Under the pieces are notes generated by a model. That model worked only from the letters and a program-made list of their open reading frames with translations, ran no database searches and had not been told where the DNA came from. DNA of 64,000 nucleotides from Devosia nitrariae (GTDB lineage: Bacteria; Pseudomonadota; Alphaproteobacteria; Rhizobiales; Devosiaceae): NCBI RefSeq assembly GCF_030160115.1, contig NZ_BSNS01000024.1:550899-614898 (forward strand), in the 5' to 3' direction. A program made the position numbers and the translations under genes. Positions 34,326-43,704 of the stretch are shown piece after piece; positions within the stretch are counted from its first letter, which is position 1; the number at the start of each line of letters is the position of its first letter.

Positions 34326-37059
34326 AGTTGAGACGGGCAATGGCCTCGGCGATCTTTCCGCGGCGACTCACCGCTGCCTCACGGCGCGACCGCTGCTCTT
34401 CGATTACCTCCTCAGGCGCCTTGGCCACGAACTGCTCGTTGGCGAGCTTTCTGTCGATACCGGCAATCTCCCCGTCAAGCTTGTCGATCTCCTTGGCCAG
34501 GCGGGTCTTTTCGACATCGATATCGATGACACCCCCTAAAGGCAGTGCCCAGGTGGCCTCCCCGACAACGAACTGAGCGGAGCCAGGGGGAACCGACGCC
34601 ATGGGAGTGATCGCTTCGAGCCTAGCCAGGCGGGTGATGAGCGAGGTGCTCTCGACGAGACGGCGCATGGTTTCGGTGCTGGCGCCCACCACGACCAGCG
34701 GGAGCTTGGCGCCCGCCGGCACGTTCATTTCCGTCTTGACCGAACGGACGGTGGAAATCAGCTCCATCAGCCAGGTCAGCTCTCCATCGGCCTGCGGATC
34801 CTCGAGGCCCTGCATCTGCGGCCACTCGGCCAAGATCAGCTGGCTCTCGCGAACAGGACCCGCCTTACCCGTCTCCCCCCACAGTTCCTCGGTAACGAAC
34901 GGCATGAACGGGTGCAGCATCTTGAGGATGTGGTCGAGCACGTAAGCGGCCGTTGCCTGCGTTTCGGCCCTGGCCGCCTCGTCTGCACCGTTCAGGACCG
35001 GTTTGGAAAATTCCACGTACCAATCGCAGAACGTGCCCCAGACGAAATCATAGGCGGAGTTGGCGGCCTCGTTGAACCTGAATTCCTCGATCCCGCTGGT
35101 GACGGCCGCCAGGGCACGGGCGGTCGCGCCGACGATCCAGCGGTTGAGCGGCAGCTTATTGGTTCTGGGATCATAGCCGGCAACCCGCCGGCATTCGTTC
35201 ATCTCTAGGAACCGCGCCGCATTCCAGAGCTTGGTCACGAAGTTGCGGTAGCCCTCGACCCGGTTGATCGACAGGCGCAGGTCCCTGCCCTGAGCGGCCA
35301 TCGCCGCAAGGGTAAAGCGCGTCGCGTCGGCTCCGTACTCCTCGATGAGCTGCAGGGGATCGATGACATTCCCCTTCGTCTTGCTCATCTTCTGGCCCTT
35401 CTCGTCACGCACGAGTGCGTGCATGTAGACGGTGTGGAATGGCTCCTCGTCCATGAATTCCAAACCCATCATCATCATCCGGGCGACCCAGAAGAAGATG
35501 ATGTCGAAACCGGTGACCAGCACGTCGGTCGGATAGTACCGCCGCAATTCGGGCGTGTCCTCCGGCCAGCCGAGGGTCGAGAACGGCCAGAGGCCCGAGG
35601 AGAACCAGGTGTCGAGCACGTCCTCGTCGCGCCTCAGCTCCACCGGTTTGCGGTAACGGGCTTCGGCCGCGGCCATTGCGGCAACTTCCGTCTCTTCGAC
35701 GAACGCTTCGCCGTCTGGACCGTACCAGGCAGGGATACGGTGGCCCCACCAGAGCTGGCGGGAGACGCACCAGGGCTTGATGTTCTCCATCCAGGCAAAG
35801 AACAGGTTCTCGTATTGCTGGGGCACGAACTTCATGCGGCCCGCGCGCACCGAGGCCATTGCCGGCTTTGCCAGCACGTCGGCCTTCACCCACCACTGGT
35901 CGGTCAGGAACGGCTCGATGACGACGAGTTTGCTCTTCTCGTCATGGGGAACCATGATCTTCTTGTCCTCGACATGGTCGAGAATGTCCTGAGCCTCGAG
36001 GTCTGCCAGCACCCGTTTTCGCGCTTCGAAGCGGTCGAGGCCACGGTAGGCTTCAGGTGCGTTGTCGTTGATCTCGGCGCGGGTGGTGAAGATGTTGACC
36101 TGCTGCAGGTCATTGCGAGCACCGACCTCGAAGTCGTTGAAGTCGTGCGCGGGCGTGATCTTGACGGCACCCGAGCCCAGCGACGGATCCGCATAGGCGT
36201 CAGCAACGATCGGGATGCGGCGGCCGACCAGCGGCAGCGTGACGAATTTGCCGACAAGGCCTTTGTAGCGCTCGTCGTCCGGATGAACGGCAACGCCGGT
36301 ATCACCGAGCATCGTCTCGGGCCGAGTCGTCGCCACGACGATATAGTCGCGCGTCTCATACTCGACCGGCTTGCCGTCCTCGTCGAACGCGACCGGGAAC
36401 TCGTAGGTCACACCGTCGGCCAGCGGATAGCGCAGGTGCCACATGTGGCCCTTGATCTCGAGGTTCTCGACCTCGAGGTCCGAGATCGCCGTTTCGAGCC
36501 CTGGATGCCAGTTGACCAGGCGCTTGGCGCGATAGATGAGGCCGCGCCTGAAAAGCTCGACGAACACCTTGGTGACGGCGCGCACCATCTGGTCGTCCGG
36601 CTCGCCGCGCTCGCCCATGGTGAAGCGCTCCCGCGAGAAGTCCGCCGATGCGCCGAGGCGCTTCAACTGGTTGATAATGGCGCCGCCGCTCTCGTCCTTC
36701 CACTGCCAGACCCGCTCGACGAACTTTTCGCGCCCCATTTGGCGGCGGCCCGGCTCCTGGCGTTCGGCGAGCTGGCGCTCGACGATCATCTGGGTGGCGA
36801 TGCCGGCGTGGTCCATGCCCGGCTGCCAGAGCACGTCCTTCTTCAGCATCCGATTGTAGCGGATGAGAATGTCCTGGATGGTATTGTTGAGCGCATGGCC
36901 GATATGGAGCGAACCCGTCACATTGGGCGGCGGAATGACGATGGTGAAGGTTTCGGCGCCCAGTCGCGCACCTGCACCCGCGGCAAAAGCGTCAGCTGCA
37001 AGCCAGCCGTCATAGATGCGGTCTTCAACGGCACCGGGCTCATAGGTCTTCTCAAGCAT
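34324..37059 (-). CDS. valS: Valyl-tRNA synthetase
   Basis: Class I aminoacyl-tRNA synthetase of 911 residues that charges tRNA-Val. The HIGH motif is GSLHIGHALNN near residue 46, the editing (CP1) domain includes TTRPETMLGDTGVAVHPDD near 250, and KMSKS is QKMSKTKGNVIDP near 555. An anticodon-binding domain and a C-terminal coiled coil follow (VEKTRLAKEIDKLDGEIAGI, near 845). ATG 37059 (MLEKTYEPG) matches the family start; the upstream TTG at 37080 does not. It is preceded by popZ on the same strand, a gene order kept in this order of bacteria. Confidence 0.96.
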   Translation of the reverse strand: MLEKTYEPGAVEDRIYDGWLAADAFAAGAGARLGAETFTIVIPPPNVTGSLHIGHALNNTIQDILIRYNRMLKKDVLWQPGMDHAGIATQMIVERQLAERQEPGRRQMGREKFVERVWQWKDESGGAIINQLKRLGASADFSRERFTMGERGEPDDQMVRAVTKVFVELFRRGLIYRAKRLVNWHPGLETAISDLEVENLEIKGHMWHLRYPLADGVTYEFPVAFDEDGKPVEYETRDYIVVATTRPETMLGDTGVAVHPDDERYKGLVGKFVTLPLVGRRIPIVADAYADPSLGSGAVKITPAHDFNDFEVGARNDLQQVNIFTTRAEINDNAPEAYRGLDRFEARKRVLADLEAQDILDHVEDKKIMVPHDEKSKLVVIEPFLTDQWWVKADVLAKPAMASVRAGRMKFVPQQYENLFFAWMENIKPWCVSRQLWWGHRIPAWYGPDGEAFVEETEVAAMAAAEARYRKPVELRRDEDVLDTWFSSGLWPFSTLGWPEDTPELRRYYPTDVLVTGFDIIFFWVARMMMMGLEFMDEEPFHTVYMHALVRDEKGQKMSKTKGNVIDPLQLIEEYGADATRFTLAAMAAQGRDLRLSINRVEGYRNFVTKLWNAARFLEMNECRRVAGYDPRTNKLPLNRWIVGATARALAAVTSGIEEFRFNEAANSAYDFVWGTFCDWYVEFSKPVLNGADEAARAETQATAAYVLDHILKMLHPFMPFVTEELWGETGKAGPVRESQLILAEWPQMQGLEDPQADGELTWLMELISTVRSVKTEMNVPAGAKLPLVVVGASTETMRRLVESTSLITRLARLEAITPMASVPPGSAQFVVGEATWALPLGGVIDIDVEKTRLAKEIDKLDGEIAGIDRKLANEQFVAKAPEEVIEEQRSRREAAVSRRGKIAEAIARLN

Positions 37060-37175
37060 TCGCGTCACTCGCAACGGCAACGACCCGCGCGAACGCCTAG
37101 AGGGCTTCGTGCGGGCCGAAATCAGGATTGGCTGTCTTCAAGCAAATGCTGGCGGCACGGTCAACCGCGCCGTGA

Positions 37176-37865
37176 CTACTCCCCGCGCGAAACGCGGGCG
37201 ATTTCCTTCTCGACCATGCGCTCGACGACGCTCGGCAGGTTTTCGTCCAGCCACTCCTTGAGCATCGGACGCAACATCTCGCGCACCATCGCTTCGACAG
37301 TCAAGCCCTGGGTGCCGAGGCCAAGACTGTTGAGGCGGGCAAAGTTGCTGCGTACTGCAGCATTGGTAGCCGGCTCCAGCAGCTGATCGGCCATATCTTC
37401 GCTGAGCGTCGGGTCCGGCATAGCGGTAGGCCGGGGAGCTTCGCGCGGAGGCGGGTCGAACGCGACGGGTTCGGGCTGCGGCTGCGGAGGCTCTTGCGCG
37501 TCGGCGGTAAAAGCGCGGGTTTCTGTGCCGCCTGGCTCGAAGGCGACGTCTTCCGGATCGACGAGATCGACGGCTTCGTTGGCGGTATCGGCAAGAAGTG
37601 CGTCGAAACTGACGTCGTTGCCGTCCGTCTCGTCGTCATCTTCTAAGATCTGCGTCGAGGAAAGCGTGAGCGGTTCCTCGTCAGCCTGATCGGACGCGTC
37701 GACACTGTCGGCGGCCATCGCGGCCGGTGCAGCCTCCATGGGCGGTGGCGCGGAGTGAAGGACAGGTCTGCGCGAGACGCCCGCGGCGTCATCGTCCGCG
37801 ATGATCTGCCGAATGGACGAGAGGATTTCGTCCATCGAAGGTTCTTTTGGCGCGGGCTTGTTCAT
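37176..37865 (-). CDS. popZ: Polar organizing protein PopZ (DUF2497)
   Basis: Cell-pole scaffold protein of 229 residues that builds a polymer mesh anchoring chromosome origins and cell-cycle proteins. The conserved N-terminal helix is EPSMDEILSSIRQIIADDD (residues 9-27). The middle (30-150) is rich in proline and acidic residues, as the PopZ disordered spacer. The C-terminal helices include LTVEAMVREMLRPMLKEWLD and PSVVERMVEKEIARVSRG. Rhizobial PopZ genes commonly lie next to valS and tolC, as here. ATG 37865 has GAGAGG upstream; a longer frame to 37919 adds unlikely residues. Confidence 0.9.
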   Translation of the reverse strand: MNKPAPKEPSMDEILSSIRQIIADDDAAGVSRRPVLHSAPPPMEAAPAAMAADSVDASDQADEEPLTLSSTQILEDDDETDGNDVSFDALLADTANEAVDLVDPEDVAFEPGGTETRAFTADAQEPPQPQPEPVAFDPPPREAPRPTAMPDPTLSEDMADQLLEPATNAAVRSNFARLNSLGLGTQGLTVEAMVREMLRPMLKEWLDENLPSVVERMVEKEIARVSRGE

Positions 37866-38024
37866 GTCGGCCTCTCGAGACTTTCCCGGTTTCGCCGGCC
37901 GCACAAAAGAAACAGTCACGGCCGCGAATCATCGGTTCAAGCCTAGACCGCCAATGCCGATTTAGGAATCATTGCCGGTAGCACAACCGCGTCTTCCACG
38001 GAAAGTTGGGTCGGCCGAACGATT

Positions 38025-39395
38025 TCAGTCGACGGTGCGCAGTTCCTGCCAGACATCCTGCACGGTCGCCGTGTAATCGTCGGCCGACTTGATCTCGACC
38101 GGCAGGCCGAGTTCGGTCGCTGAGAGGCGTCCGGTGGCGGCCAGGAGCGAGAAGGTCGCAACAACCCTGTTAGTGGTCGCCTGAATGAGGCCTTCGCGTT
38201 GCGTGGTCAGCTCGGCCTGCGCGTCGAGGACGTCGAGCGTGGTACTCGCGCCCAGGTCGCGCTCCTGGATGACGCCTTCGACCACCTGTTCCTGCGCCGC
38301 AACGGCAGCCTGCGCCGATTCAATCTGGGCACTGGCGTTCTGGATGCCGCTCCAGGAGGTAATGACGGCTTCGCGCACCTGGTCGTAAGCGGACATGGCC
38401 GAAACTTCCGAGCGGATCTGCTCGATATTGGCCTTGCGCACGCTCGCGCCGATGGCGCCGCCCGCGTAGATCGGCACGGTCAGGCTGATGCCGACCTGCC
38501 CGCTGACGCCTTGTGCCCCCTGGAGGGCGGTCGGATTGCTGCTGAAGGCGAGCCCTGTGCCGACCGAACCGTTGAGCGTGATCGACGGGCCGAAACCGGC
38601 TTGGGCGGCGTCGCTGCCCGCTTGGGCGGCGCGGATCGAGGCCTTGGCTGAGAGAATTGCAGGGTGCTGTACCTCGGCCTGGGCTAAGGCATCATCAAGC
38701 GCCGGCGGCACGAGACCGGTGTAGCTGTGGCTGGCGCTCAGGCTCTGCGGGCGAGTCCCCACATAACGCTGGTACGTGGCCTGACTGGTCTGCAGGCTGG
38801 CGATCGCGGCCCGGTGGGAGGCAACGCCCTGGGCCAAGCGCGCCTCGGCCTGGGCGACGTCGATACGCGTCCCCTCGCCCACTTCCAGGCGGTCACGCGA
38901 GGACTGGAGCTGGGCTTCGTAGAAGCTCACATTCTCCTGGCGTAGTTGCACCAGTTGGCTGTCGCGCACGACGCTCATATAGGCGTCCACGACCGAGAGC
39001 AGCACGTTCTGCTCGGTATTGCGCATCGAATACTTGGAGAGTTCCGCCAAGGCGCGCGCCTGCTCGATCTCGGCGTCGGTTCGGAAATTGTCGAAGATCG
39101 TCTGGTTGTAGGAAATGCCGGCTGTATAGCTCGAGGAGTCGTTGAACTGCCCGCCGGCCGTCGACCACTGATAGTCGCCACTAAGCGAGGCACCGATCGT
39201 CGGGCGTGTGCCAGCCTGCCGCAACGCAATGTCCTCGGCCGCCGATTTTACCGACAGGAACGCCGAGGCCAGTTCGGGGTTGTTGGTGTAGGCGGATGCC
39301 AACGCTTGCGTGAGCGATTGCGCCTGCACGCCGGTCGGCAGCCACGCCAAAGTCAAGGCGAACGCTGCGACGGCCAATGCGCGGAGTGACAACAT
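38025..39395 (-). CDS. tolC: TolC family outer-membrane channel
   Basis: Outer-membrane efflux and type I secretion channel of 456 residues. The Sec signal is MLSLRALAVAAFALTLAWLPTGVQA. Two repeated outer-membrane-factor halves follow, each with long alpha-helical segments; the first half has DAYMSVVRDSQLVQLRQENV and the second AYDQVREAVITSWSGIQNAS and DVLDAQAELTTQREGLIQA. It ends in the usual AATGRLSATEL and a TolC-like tail. GGAGG lies about ten bases before ATG 39395. Being beside popZ and the Pcm-like gene is conserved in the group. Confidence 0.93.
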   Translation of the reverse strand: MLSLRALAVAAFALTLAWLPTGVQAQSLTQALASAYTNNPELASAFLSVKSAAEDIALRQAGTRPTIGASLSGDYQWSTAGGQFNDSSSYTAGISYNQTIFDNFRTDAEIEQARALAELSKYSMRNTEQNVLLSVVDAYMSVVRDSQLVQLRQENVSFYEAQLQSSRDRLEVGEGTRIDVAQAEARLAQGVASHRAAIASLQTSQATYQRYVGTRPQSLSASHSYTGLVPPALDDALAQAEVQHPAILSAKASIRAAQAGSDAAQAGFGPSITLNGSVGTGLAFSSNPTALQGAQGVSGQVGISLTVPIYAGGAIGASVRKANIEQIRSEVSAMSAYDQVREAVITSWSGIQNASAQIESAQAAVAAQEQVVEGVIQERDLGASTTLDVLDAQAELTTQREGLIQATTNRVVATFSLLAATGRLSATELGLPVEIKSADDYTATVQDVWQELRTVD

Positions 39396-39531
39396 AACTT
39401 CTAGCCTCCAGTCCCCGAAATACGCCCCGGATGTGGGAGCGGCAACCGGCGACGACAATGTGGGCCGGCGCCAGGAAACGATTTACTAAACTGTCGTGCT
39501 TTCCGGGCAACACTTAGCCGGATAGCGGCTT

Positions 39532-40188
39532 TTAGAACACAAAATCCTCTCTCGGGCGCGGAGCCTCGAGGGGGGGCAGGTTGGCATTGAATTCTGCCCG
39601 GCTGGTTACGGTCTTGCCGGCCTTGACGAAAAGATGCGCGACAGCTGTGACGCCGGTCTGCACCAGGGCGACAAGGCGGCCGTCCTCCCCGAGGCTCGTA
39701 AAGAAAGCCTCAGGCACGCTGGTAACGGCACCCTCGAGCACAATGACGTCGAAGCGGCCTTTCGGCGCGCGGTCGTGCGCACCTTCGACGACTTTCGCGT
39801 TGGCGATGCCCAGGGACGCGAGGTTGGCTCTCGCCTGTTCGACAAGCTTGGCCTCGCGTTCGACGCCGACGACCTCTGCGCCAAGGGCGGCAAGCACCGC
39901 GGTCGAGTAGCCGGTTCCCGCACCGACGTCGAGGATGTGATCGCCTGGTCCGATCTCGGCCAATTGGACGAGCTTGGCAAACGGCGATGGCGCGGGCAGG
40001 AAGCGGCCCGGCGCCAAGGCACCGAACCCATGGCTTTCGTCGATATAGGCGATGGGCCGGCGCGCTTCCGGCACGAAGTTCTCGCGCGGAATCCGCCCCA
40101 TTGCCGCCAGAATGCGCCGGTCGGTCACGTTGGTGGTGCGCAGCTGGCTGTCCACCATCGCCCGGCGCGCATGTTCGAAATCGACCAT
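39532..40188 (-). CDS. Protein-L-isoaspartate O-methyltransferase-like protein
   Basis: SAM-dependent methyltransferase of 218 residues in the Pcm family, which methylates damaged isoaspartyl residues for repair. The N-terminal ARRAMVDSQLRTTNVTDRRI is the typical start, and the SAM motif is ILDVGAGTGYSTAVLAALGA near residue 84. The active-site strand APSPFAKLVQLAEIGPGD is near 65. The C-terminal half is shorter than E. coli Pcm and ends PREDFVF, the form common next to tolC in rhizobia. Some members of this branch may not act on isoaspartate, so the function is less certain than the fold. Confidence 0.8.
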   Translation of the reverse strand: MVDFEHARRAMVDSQLRTTNVTDRRILAAMGRIPRENFVPEARRPIAYIDESHGFGALAPGRFLPAPSPFAKLVQLAEIGPGDHILDVGAGTGYSTAVLAALGAEVVGVEREAKLVEQARANLASLGIANAKVVEGAHDRAPKGRFDVIVLEGAVTSVPEAFFTSLGEDGRLVALVQTGVTAVAHLFVKAGKTVTSRAEFNANLPPLEAPRPREDFVF

Positions 40189-40383
40189 AGGTCCCCGATC
40201 CGCCTGCCCTCGATATGCCGGTTGTGAATATCGTCAGTGGGTGACGGGTGCAAGACGCTACAGCGCATAGCGACAATTTGTAATGTGCATCAATAGTTCA
40301 GCGAGCGACGGACGCTTGATCTTGATCACAACCCTTCCCCTCCCCACGTGCGAGTGGAAGGGCGATATCCTGGAGGCACAACG

Positions 40384-40830
40384 ATGTACACCCGCATTCT
40401 CATCGCAACCGACGGCTCGGAACTGGCGCGCAGGGGGCTCGACCATGGCCTTGCGCTGGCCAGGCGGCTCGATGCCGACGTTACCATCGTGACCGTGACG
40501 GAACCGACGCTCCCAACGGCGTCTGCAACGACGGCGGCCTGGGTCCCGACCTTTGATCCGACCGAGATCGACAACGCCAAGTCAGCATATGCCAAGCAGG
40601 TGCTGGACGAGGCCAGTAAGGCCGCCGAGGCGGCCGGCGTGCGAGCGACAACCGTCCACGTTCCCAACCGCTATCCGGCCGAAGGAATCGTCGATGCTGC
40701 CGAAGAGCGCGGCAGCAATCTCATCGTCATCGCCTCTCATGGGCGGCGCGGCCTTGGACGGTTGCTGCTAGGCAGCCAGGCCACCGAGGTGCTCACACAC
40801 AGCAACATTCCCGTACTGGTGATAAAGTAA
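40384..40830 (+). CDS. Universal stress protein (UspA family)
   Basis: Small cytoplasmic nucleotide-binding protein of 148 residues. The start MYTRILIATDGSELARRGL and the end IASHGRRGLGRLLLGSQATEVLTHSNIPVLVIK form the typical Usp ATP-binding fold; the G-x2-G-x9-G-S motif is visible. Members bind ATP and support survival under starvation or oxidative stress. GGAGG lies nine bases before ATG 40384. The gene is alone, with tRNA-Cys downstream on the opposite strand. Confidence 0.9.
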   Translation: MYTRILIATDGSELARRGLDHGLALARRLDADVTIVTVTEPTLPTASATTAAWVPTFDPTEIDNAKSAYAKQVLDEASKAAEAAGVRATTVHVPNRYPAEGIVDAAEERGSNLIVIASHGRRGLGRLLLGSQATEVLTHSNIPVLVIK

Positions 40831-40925
40831 GATGTGGCGACCGCGGCATCAGCAGCCTTGGCGTGTGCCGGAGGCGTCGACTGACGCGTCACGGGCAGCA
40901 AATGCTGACTTTTGGAAGAAGGAGT

Positions 40926-40999
40926 TGGAGGCCACGTCCGGAATCGAACCGGAGTACACGGATTTGCAATCCGCTGCGTAACCACTCCGCCACGTGGCC
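40926..40999 (-). tRNA. tRNA-Cys (anticodon GCA)
   Basis: The minus strand reads as a full cloverleaf of 74 bases. The acceptor arm is GGCCACG pairing with CGTGGCC, the discriminator is U, and CCA is encoded. The anticodon loop TTGCAAA sits in stem GCGGA/TCCGT. The T loop is GTTCGATTC. The U discriminator and GCA anticodon fit tRNA-Cys exactly. Confidence 0.95.
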
Positions 41000-41350
41000 T
41001 CTGGGCCGGAGTATCTACGGTGGCGATTGGGCTTATGCAAGAGCCTCAGCCGGCGATGTCTAATTTTCTGAACATGGCCCCACCCATCCCTCTGACTCTT
41101 CCCGAGCGCATTGTTCGCTCGTTTGCCCGCCGCCGGTGATGCAAAGGGACCAGCGGGCTTCAGGGCAAGTTGAGTCAAGGCTCTGGAGCAGCCCAGGCAC
41201 CTCGAGTGCCTTACATGATCGCAGCAACGCGTGCATCAAATGACCTAGCGGGCGCTTCCCAGCCCGTCTACCGTGCTCCAAACGCTGGCTCGAACGCCAG
41301 CGGGTGTACCCTCATGAGGTGGTTCTGCCTCACCTTCTTCGGAGACCCGT
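41000..41350. other. Intergenic region, nothing clear
   Basis: This 351-base region lies between tRNA-Cys and the small zinc-ribbon frame. Open frames in it lack conserved sequence or ribosome binding sites. GGAG at 41341-41344 is the likely ribosome binding site of the next small gene. Confidence 0.45.
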
Positions 41351-41578
41351 GTGTTCAACTCGGACGTCAACTCGGCCATGGTGGTATGCCTGCGCTGCAG
41401 CACTCATAACCATCTGACTGCGGCTCACTTGCCTATCTATACGTCTGTCTCATGCTCGCATTGCGGGGCAAATCTCGGCTTTTGGGGAAGTCTTATCACC
41501 AAGAGCGGTGAAATCCTCTTCCGCGAAAGCAGACCCGTGGCCCGCCTGCCACTGAAAACAGGTGGTCTCGGCAGCTGA
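41351..41578 (+). CDS. Small zinc-ribbon-like protein, hypothetical
   Basis: I do not recognise this 75-residue frame. It carries two CxxC pairs, CLRC at residues 13-16 and CSHC at 35-38, spaced as in small zinc ribbons. The sequence between them is HNHLTAAHLPIYTSVS, with a hydrophobic stretch LGFWGSLI after. GGAG sits six bases before the GTG start, which supports translation; ATG 41378 is an alternative that keeps both pairs. It ends 58 bases before the Crp/Fnr regulator gene and may be co-transcribed. It could be a redox or metal sensor partner, but this is inference. Confidence 0.42.
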   Translation: MFNSDVNSAMVVCLRCSTHNHLTAAHLPIYTSVSCSHCGANLGFWGSLITKSGEILFRESRPVARLPLKTGGLGS

Positions 41579-41636
41579 AATCTTCCATCATCGGCAGATC
41601 TGGGCTCGGCGTTGGCGCCCTGACCTGGAGATGCTT

Positions 41637-42374
41637 ATGGAAATCGCCGACCTGTTGGTAAAAAAGCTCTCTCACAGAAGTCCGCTGACCATCGTGGAGC
41701 GTGAGATACTGAGCCGGTCCATCGCGAGAACAAGGAAGATCGCGGCCGACGATGACATGGTCGCGGAAGGATCGAAGCCAGCGCACAGCACGCTCCTCGT
41801 CAGTGGTTTTGCGGCGCGGTATTTGCATGTCGCCGATGGCAGCCGCCAGATCGTAGCGATCCATGTTCCCGGCGACTTCGTGGACCTGCACAGTTTCCTG
41901 CTCAAGCGAATGGATCACGGAATCTATGCCATGAGCCCGTGCACGGTCGCCATGGTGCCCCATGAGCGCCTGCTGGAGATCACCGAGGGCTTTCCCCATC
42001 TGACACGTCTGCTTTGGCTGAGCACGCTGATCGATGCAGCTATTCATCGGCAGTGGCTTGTCGGCATGGGGCGCAGATCCGCATCGGCACGTATCGCCCA
42101 CCTGCTTTGCGAGCTCTATGTGAGACTGGCCGTCGTCGAGCTGACAGACGGGTCGCAGTTTGCGTTGCCCATAACGCAGGAAGAACTGGCCGACAGTCTT
42201 GGAATGTCCCTGGTGCATCTCAATCGGTCGATCCGCGAGCTCAAGAACCAGGGCCTGTTCGAATGGCAGCGTGGTGGCGTAGAGATCAAGGACTGGGATG
42301 GGCTCCGGCAACTGGCGGAGTTCGATCCCACCTATTTAAACCTCGAGGCTGACGTTGTACGCACCACACTTTGA
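41637..42374 (+). CDS. Crp/Fnr family transcription regulator
   Basis: DNA-binding regulator of 245 residues. Residues 20-130 form a cyclic-nucleotide-binding-type beta-barrel (GFAARYLHVADGSRQIVAIHVPGDFVDL). A winged helix-turn-helix follows near 165-225, with ARIAHLLCELYVRL and LPITQEELADSLGMSLVHLN then RSIRELKNQGLFEW. Only one cysteine occurs in the sensor half, so an Fnr-type iron-sulfur cluster is unlikely. GGAG lies six bases before ATG 41637; another ATG lies at 41631. It stands just upstream of the BenE-like permease gene and may control it. Confidence 0.88.
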   Translation: MEIADLLVKKLSHRSPLTIVEREILSRSIARTRKIAADDDMVAEGSKPAHSTLLVSGFAARYLHVADGSRQIVAIHVPGDFVDLHSFLLKRMDHGIYAMSPCTVAMVPHERLLEITEGFPHLTRLLWLSTLIDAAIHRQWLVGMGRRSASARIAHLLCELYVRLAVVELTDGSQFALPITQEELADSLGMSLVHLNRSIRELKNQGLFEWQRGGVEIKDWDGLRQLAEFDPTYLNLEADVVRTTL

Positions 42375-42483
42375 AAGCGCTGTCCCTCGGCCGGACCCTG
42401 CTGGCGTGCCATCAGCGCATGAGCCCGGCTACTGACCGGTCGGCGCAATCCGATTTATAGAGCATTGAGAGCAGGAAGGTCCC

Positions 42484-43704
42484 GTGTCGGACGTATCTGG
42501 GACTGAACGCAGGGTTGTGGGTGCGGGCGTCAATCCGCAGCCTTTGATCGCGGGGTTGCTTGCCGCTGTCGTTGGTTATGCCAGCACATTCGCCTTGGTG
42601 CTGGCTGCGCTGACAGCGGTGGGGGCATCGGCGTCGCAGGCCGGTTCGGGACTACTTGCGATCTGCGTGGCAGTCGGCATTCTCAACATTGCTGTTGCCT
42701 GGACGACGCGGAAACCGGTGAGCTTTGCCTGGTCGACGCCCGGGGCGGCCTTTCTGTTGACGGTCGGAGAACCGGCCGGCGGCTATCCCGCGGTCGTCGG
42801 TGCCTTTCTGGTCGCCGCAGCACTCATCGTGCTTTCGGGACTGGTCCGTCCCCTGGCCCGCGCCGTCGCCGCGATACCAGCGCCTATCGCCAATGCCATG
42901 CTCGCCGGCATGCTGCTGACGCTTTGCCTCGCGCCCTTCCGCGCCATCGAGGAGGCGCCCGCGCACGCCCTGCCGATACTCCTCGCCTGGGCGCTGGCCT
43001 TGCGTTTCACGCGCCGCTATGCCGTTCCCATTGCGGTGCTCGTCACCGTCATCGTACTCGCCACGACGACGCAGGTGCCGCAGGGGGGCGTGGCGATCGT
43101 CTGGCCGATGCCCATCTGGATCATGCCAGCGTTCACCTTGGACGCCATCCTGCGCATCGCGCTGCCGCTCTATATCGTGACCATGGCATCGCAGAACCTG
43201 CCGGGGTTGGCAGTCATGAAAGCGAACGGCTTCGACCTCAAGGCTGCACCGCTCTTCATACTCACCGGCGCCGCCAGTGCAGCGACCGCACTTTTTGGCG
43301 GCCATACCGTCAACCTTGCGGCTATCACCGCCGCAATCGCCGCCGGCCCCGAAGCTCATCCCGATCCGGGCCGGCGCTGGGCCGCACCCGTGGCCGCCGG
43401 TGGCACCTATATAGTCTTTGCAGCAGCCGCCAGTTTCGCTGCCGCGTTTATCGCCGCATCGCCGCCCATCCTCATCCAGGCAGTGGCGGGTCTTGCCCTG
43501 CTTTCGAGCCTTGGAGCCGCGCTTTCGGGCGCGCTCGTCAACGAGGAGGCGCGGCTTCCCGCCATTCTGACGTTCGTTGCCACGGCGTCGGGGGTCACCA
43601 TCCTCGGGGTCGGCGCGCCGTTCTGGGGGCTGGTCGGCGGGCTGGCGTTGATGATGGTGCTGCGGCTCGGCCAGCGGTCCAAACCCGAGCTCGTCGGAAA
43701 ATGA
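42484..43704 (+). CDS. benE: Benzoate/H+ symporter BenE-like membrane protein
   Basis: Inner-membrane transporter of 406 residues with about 11-12 hydrophobic spans. BenE-like signatures are FSTPGAAFL-type SFAWSTPGAAFLLTVGEPAG near residue 80, ILRIALPLYIVTMASQNLPG near 225, and GGHTVNLAAITAAIAAGPEAH near 285. The family takes up benzoate or similar aromatic acids with protons. No aromatic-degradation gene is nearby, so the substrate is open. The start is GTG 42484, with AGGAAGG seven bases upstream. The stop overlaps the next gene (ATGA). Confidence 0.85.
   Translation: MSDVSGTERRVVGAGVNPQPLIAGLLAAVVGYASTFALVLAALTAVGASASQAGSGLLAICVAVGILNIAVAWTTRKPVSFAWSTPGAAFLLTVGEPAGGYPAVVGAFLVAAALIVLSGLVRPLARAVAAIPAPIANAMLAGMLLTLCLAPFRAIEEAPAHALPILLAWALALRFTRRYAVPIAVLVTVIVLATTTQVPQGGVAIVWPMPIWIMPAFTLDAILRIALPLYIVTMASQNLPGLAVMKANGFDLKAAPLFILTGAASAATALFGGHTVNLAAITAAIAAGPEAHPDPGRRWAAPVAAGGTYIVFAAAASFAAAFIAASPPILIQAVAGLALLSSLGAALSGALVNEEARLPAILTFVATASGVTILGVGAPFWGLVGGLALMMVLRLGQRSKPELVGK

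Noticed and set aside
35419..37386. Plus-strand open frame of about 650 codons opposite valS and popZ
   Set aside because: It runs across two well-supported genes on the other strand and shows no domain.
41170..41409. Plus-strand frame before the zinc-ribbon frame
   Set aside because: No ribosome binding site or conserved pattern, and it overlaps the better supported small frame.
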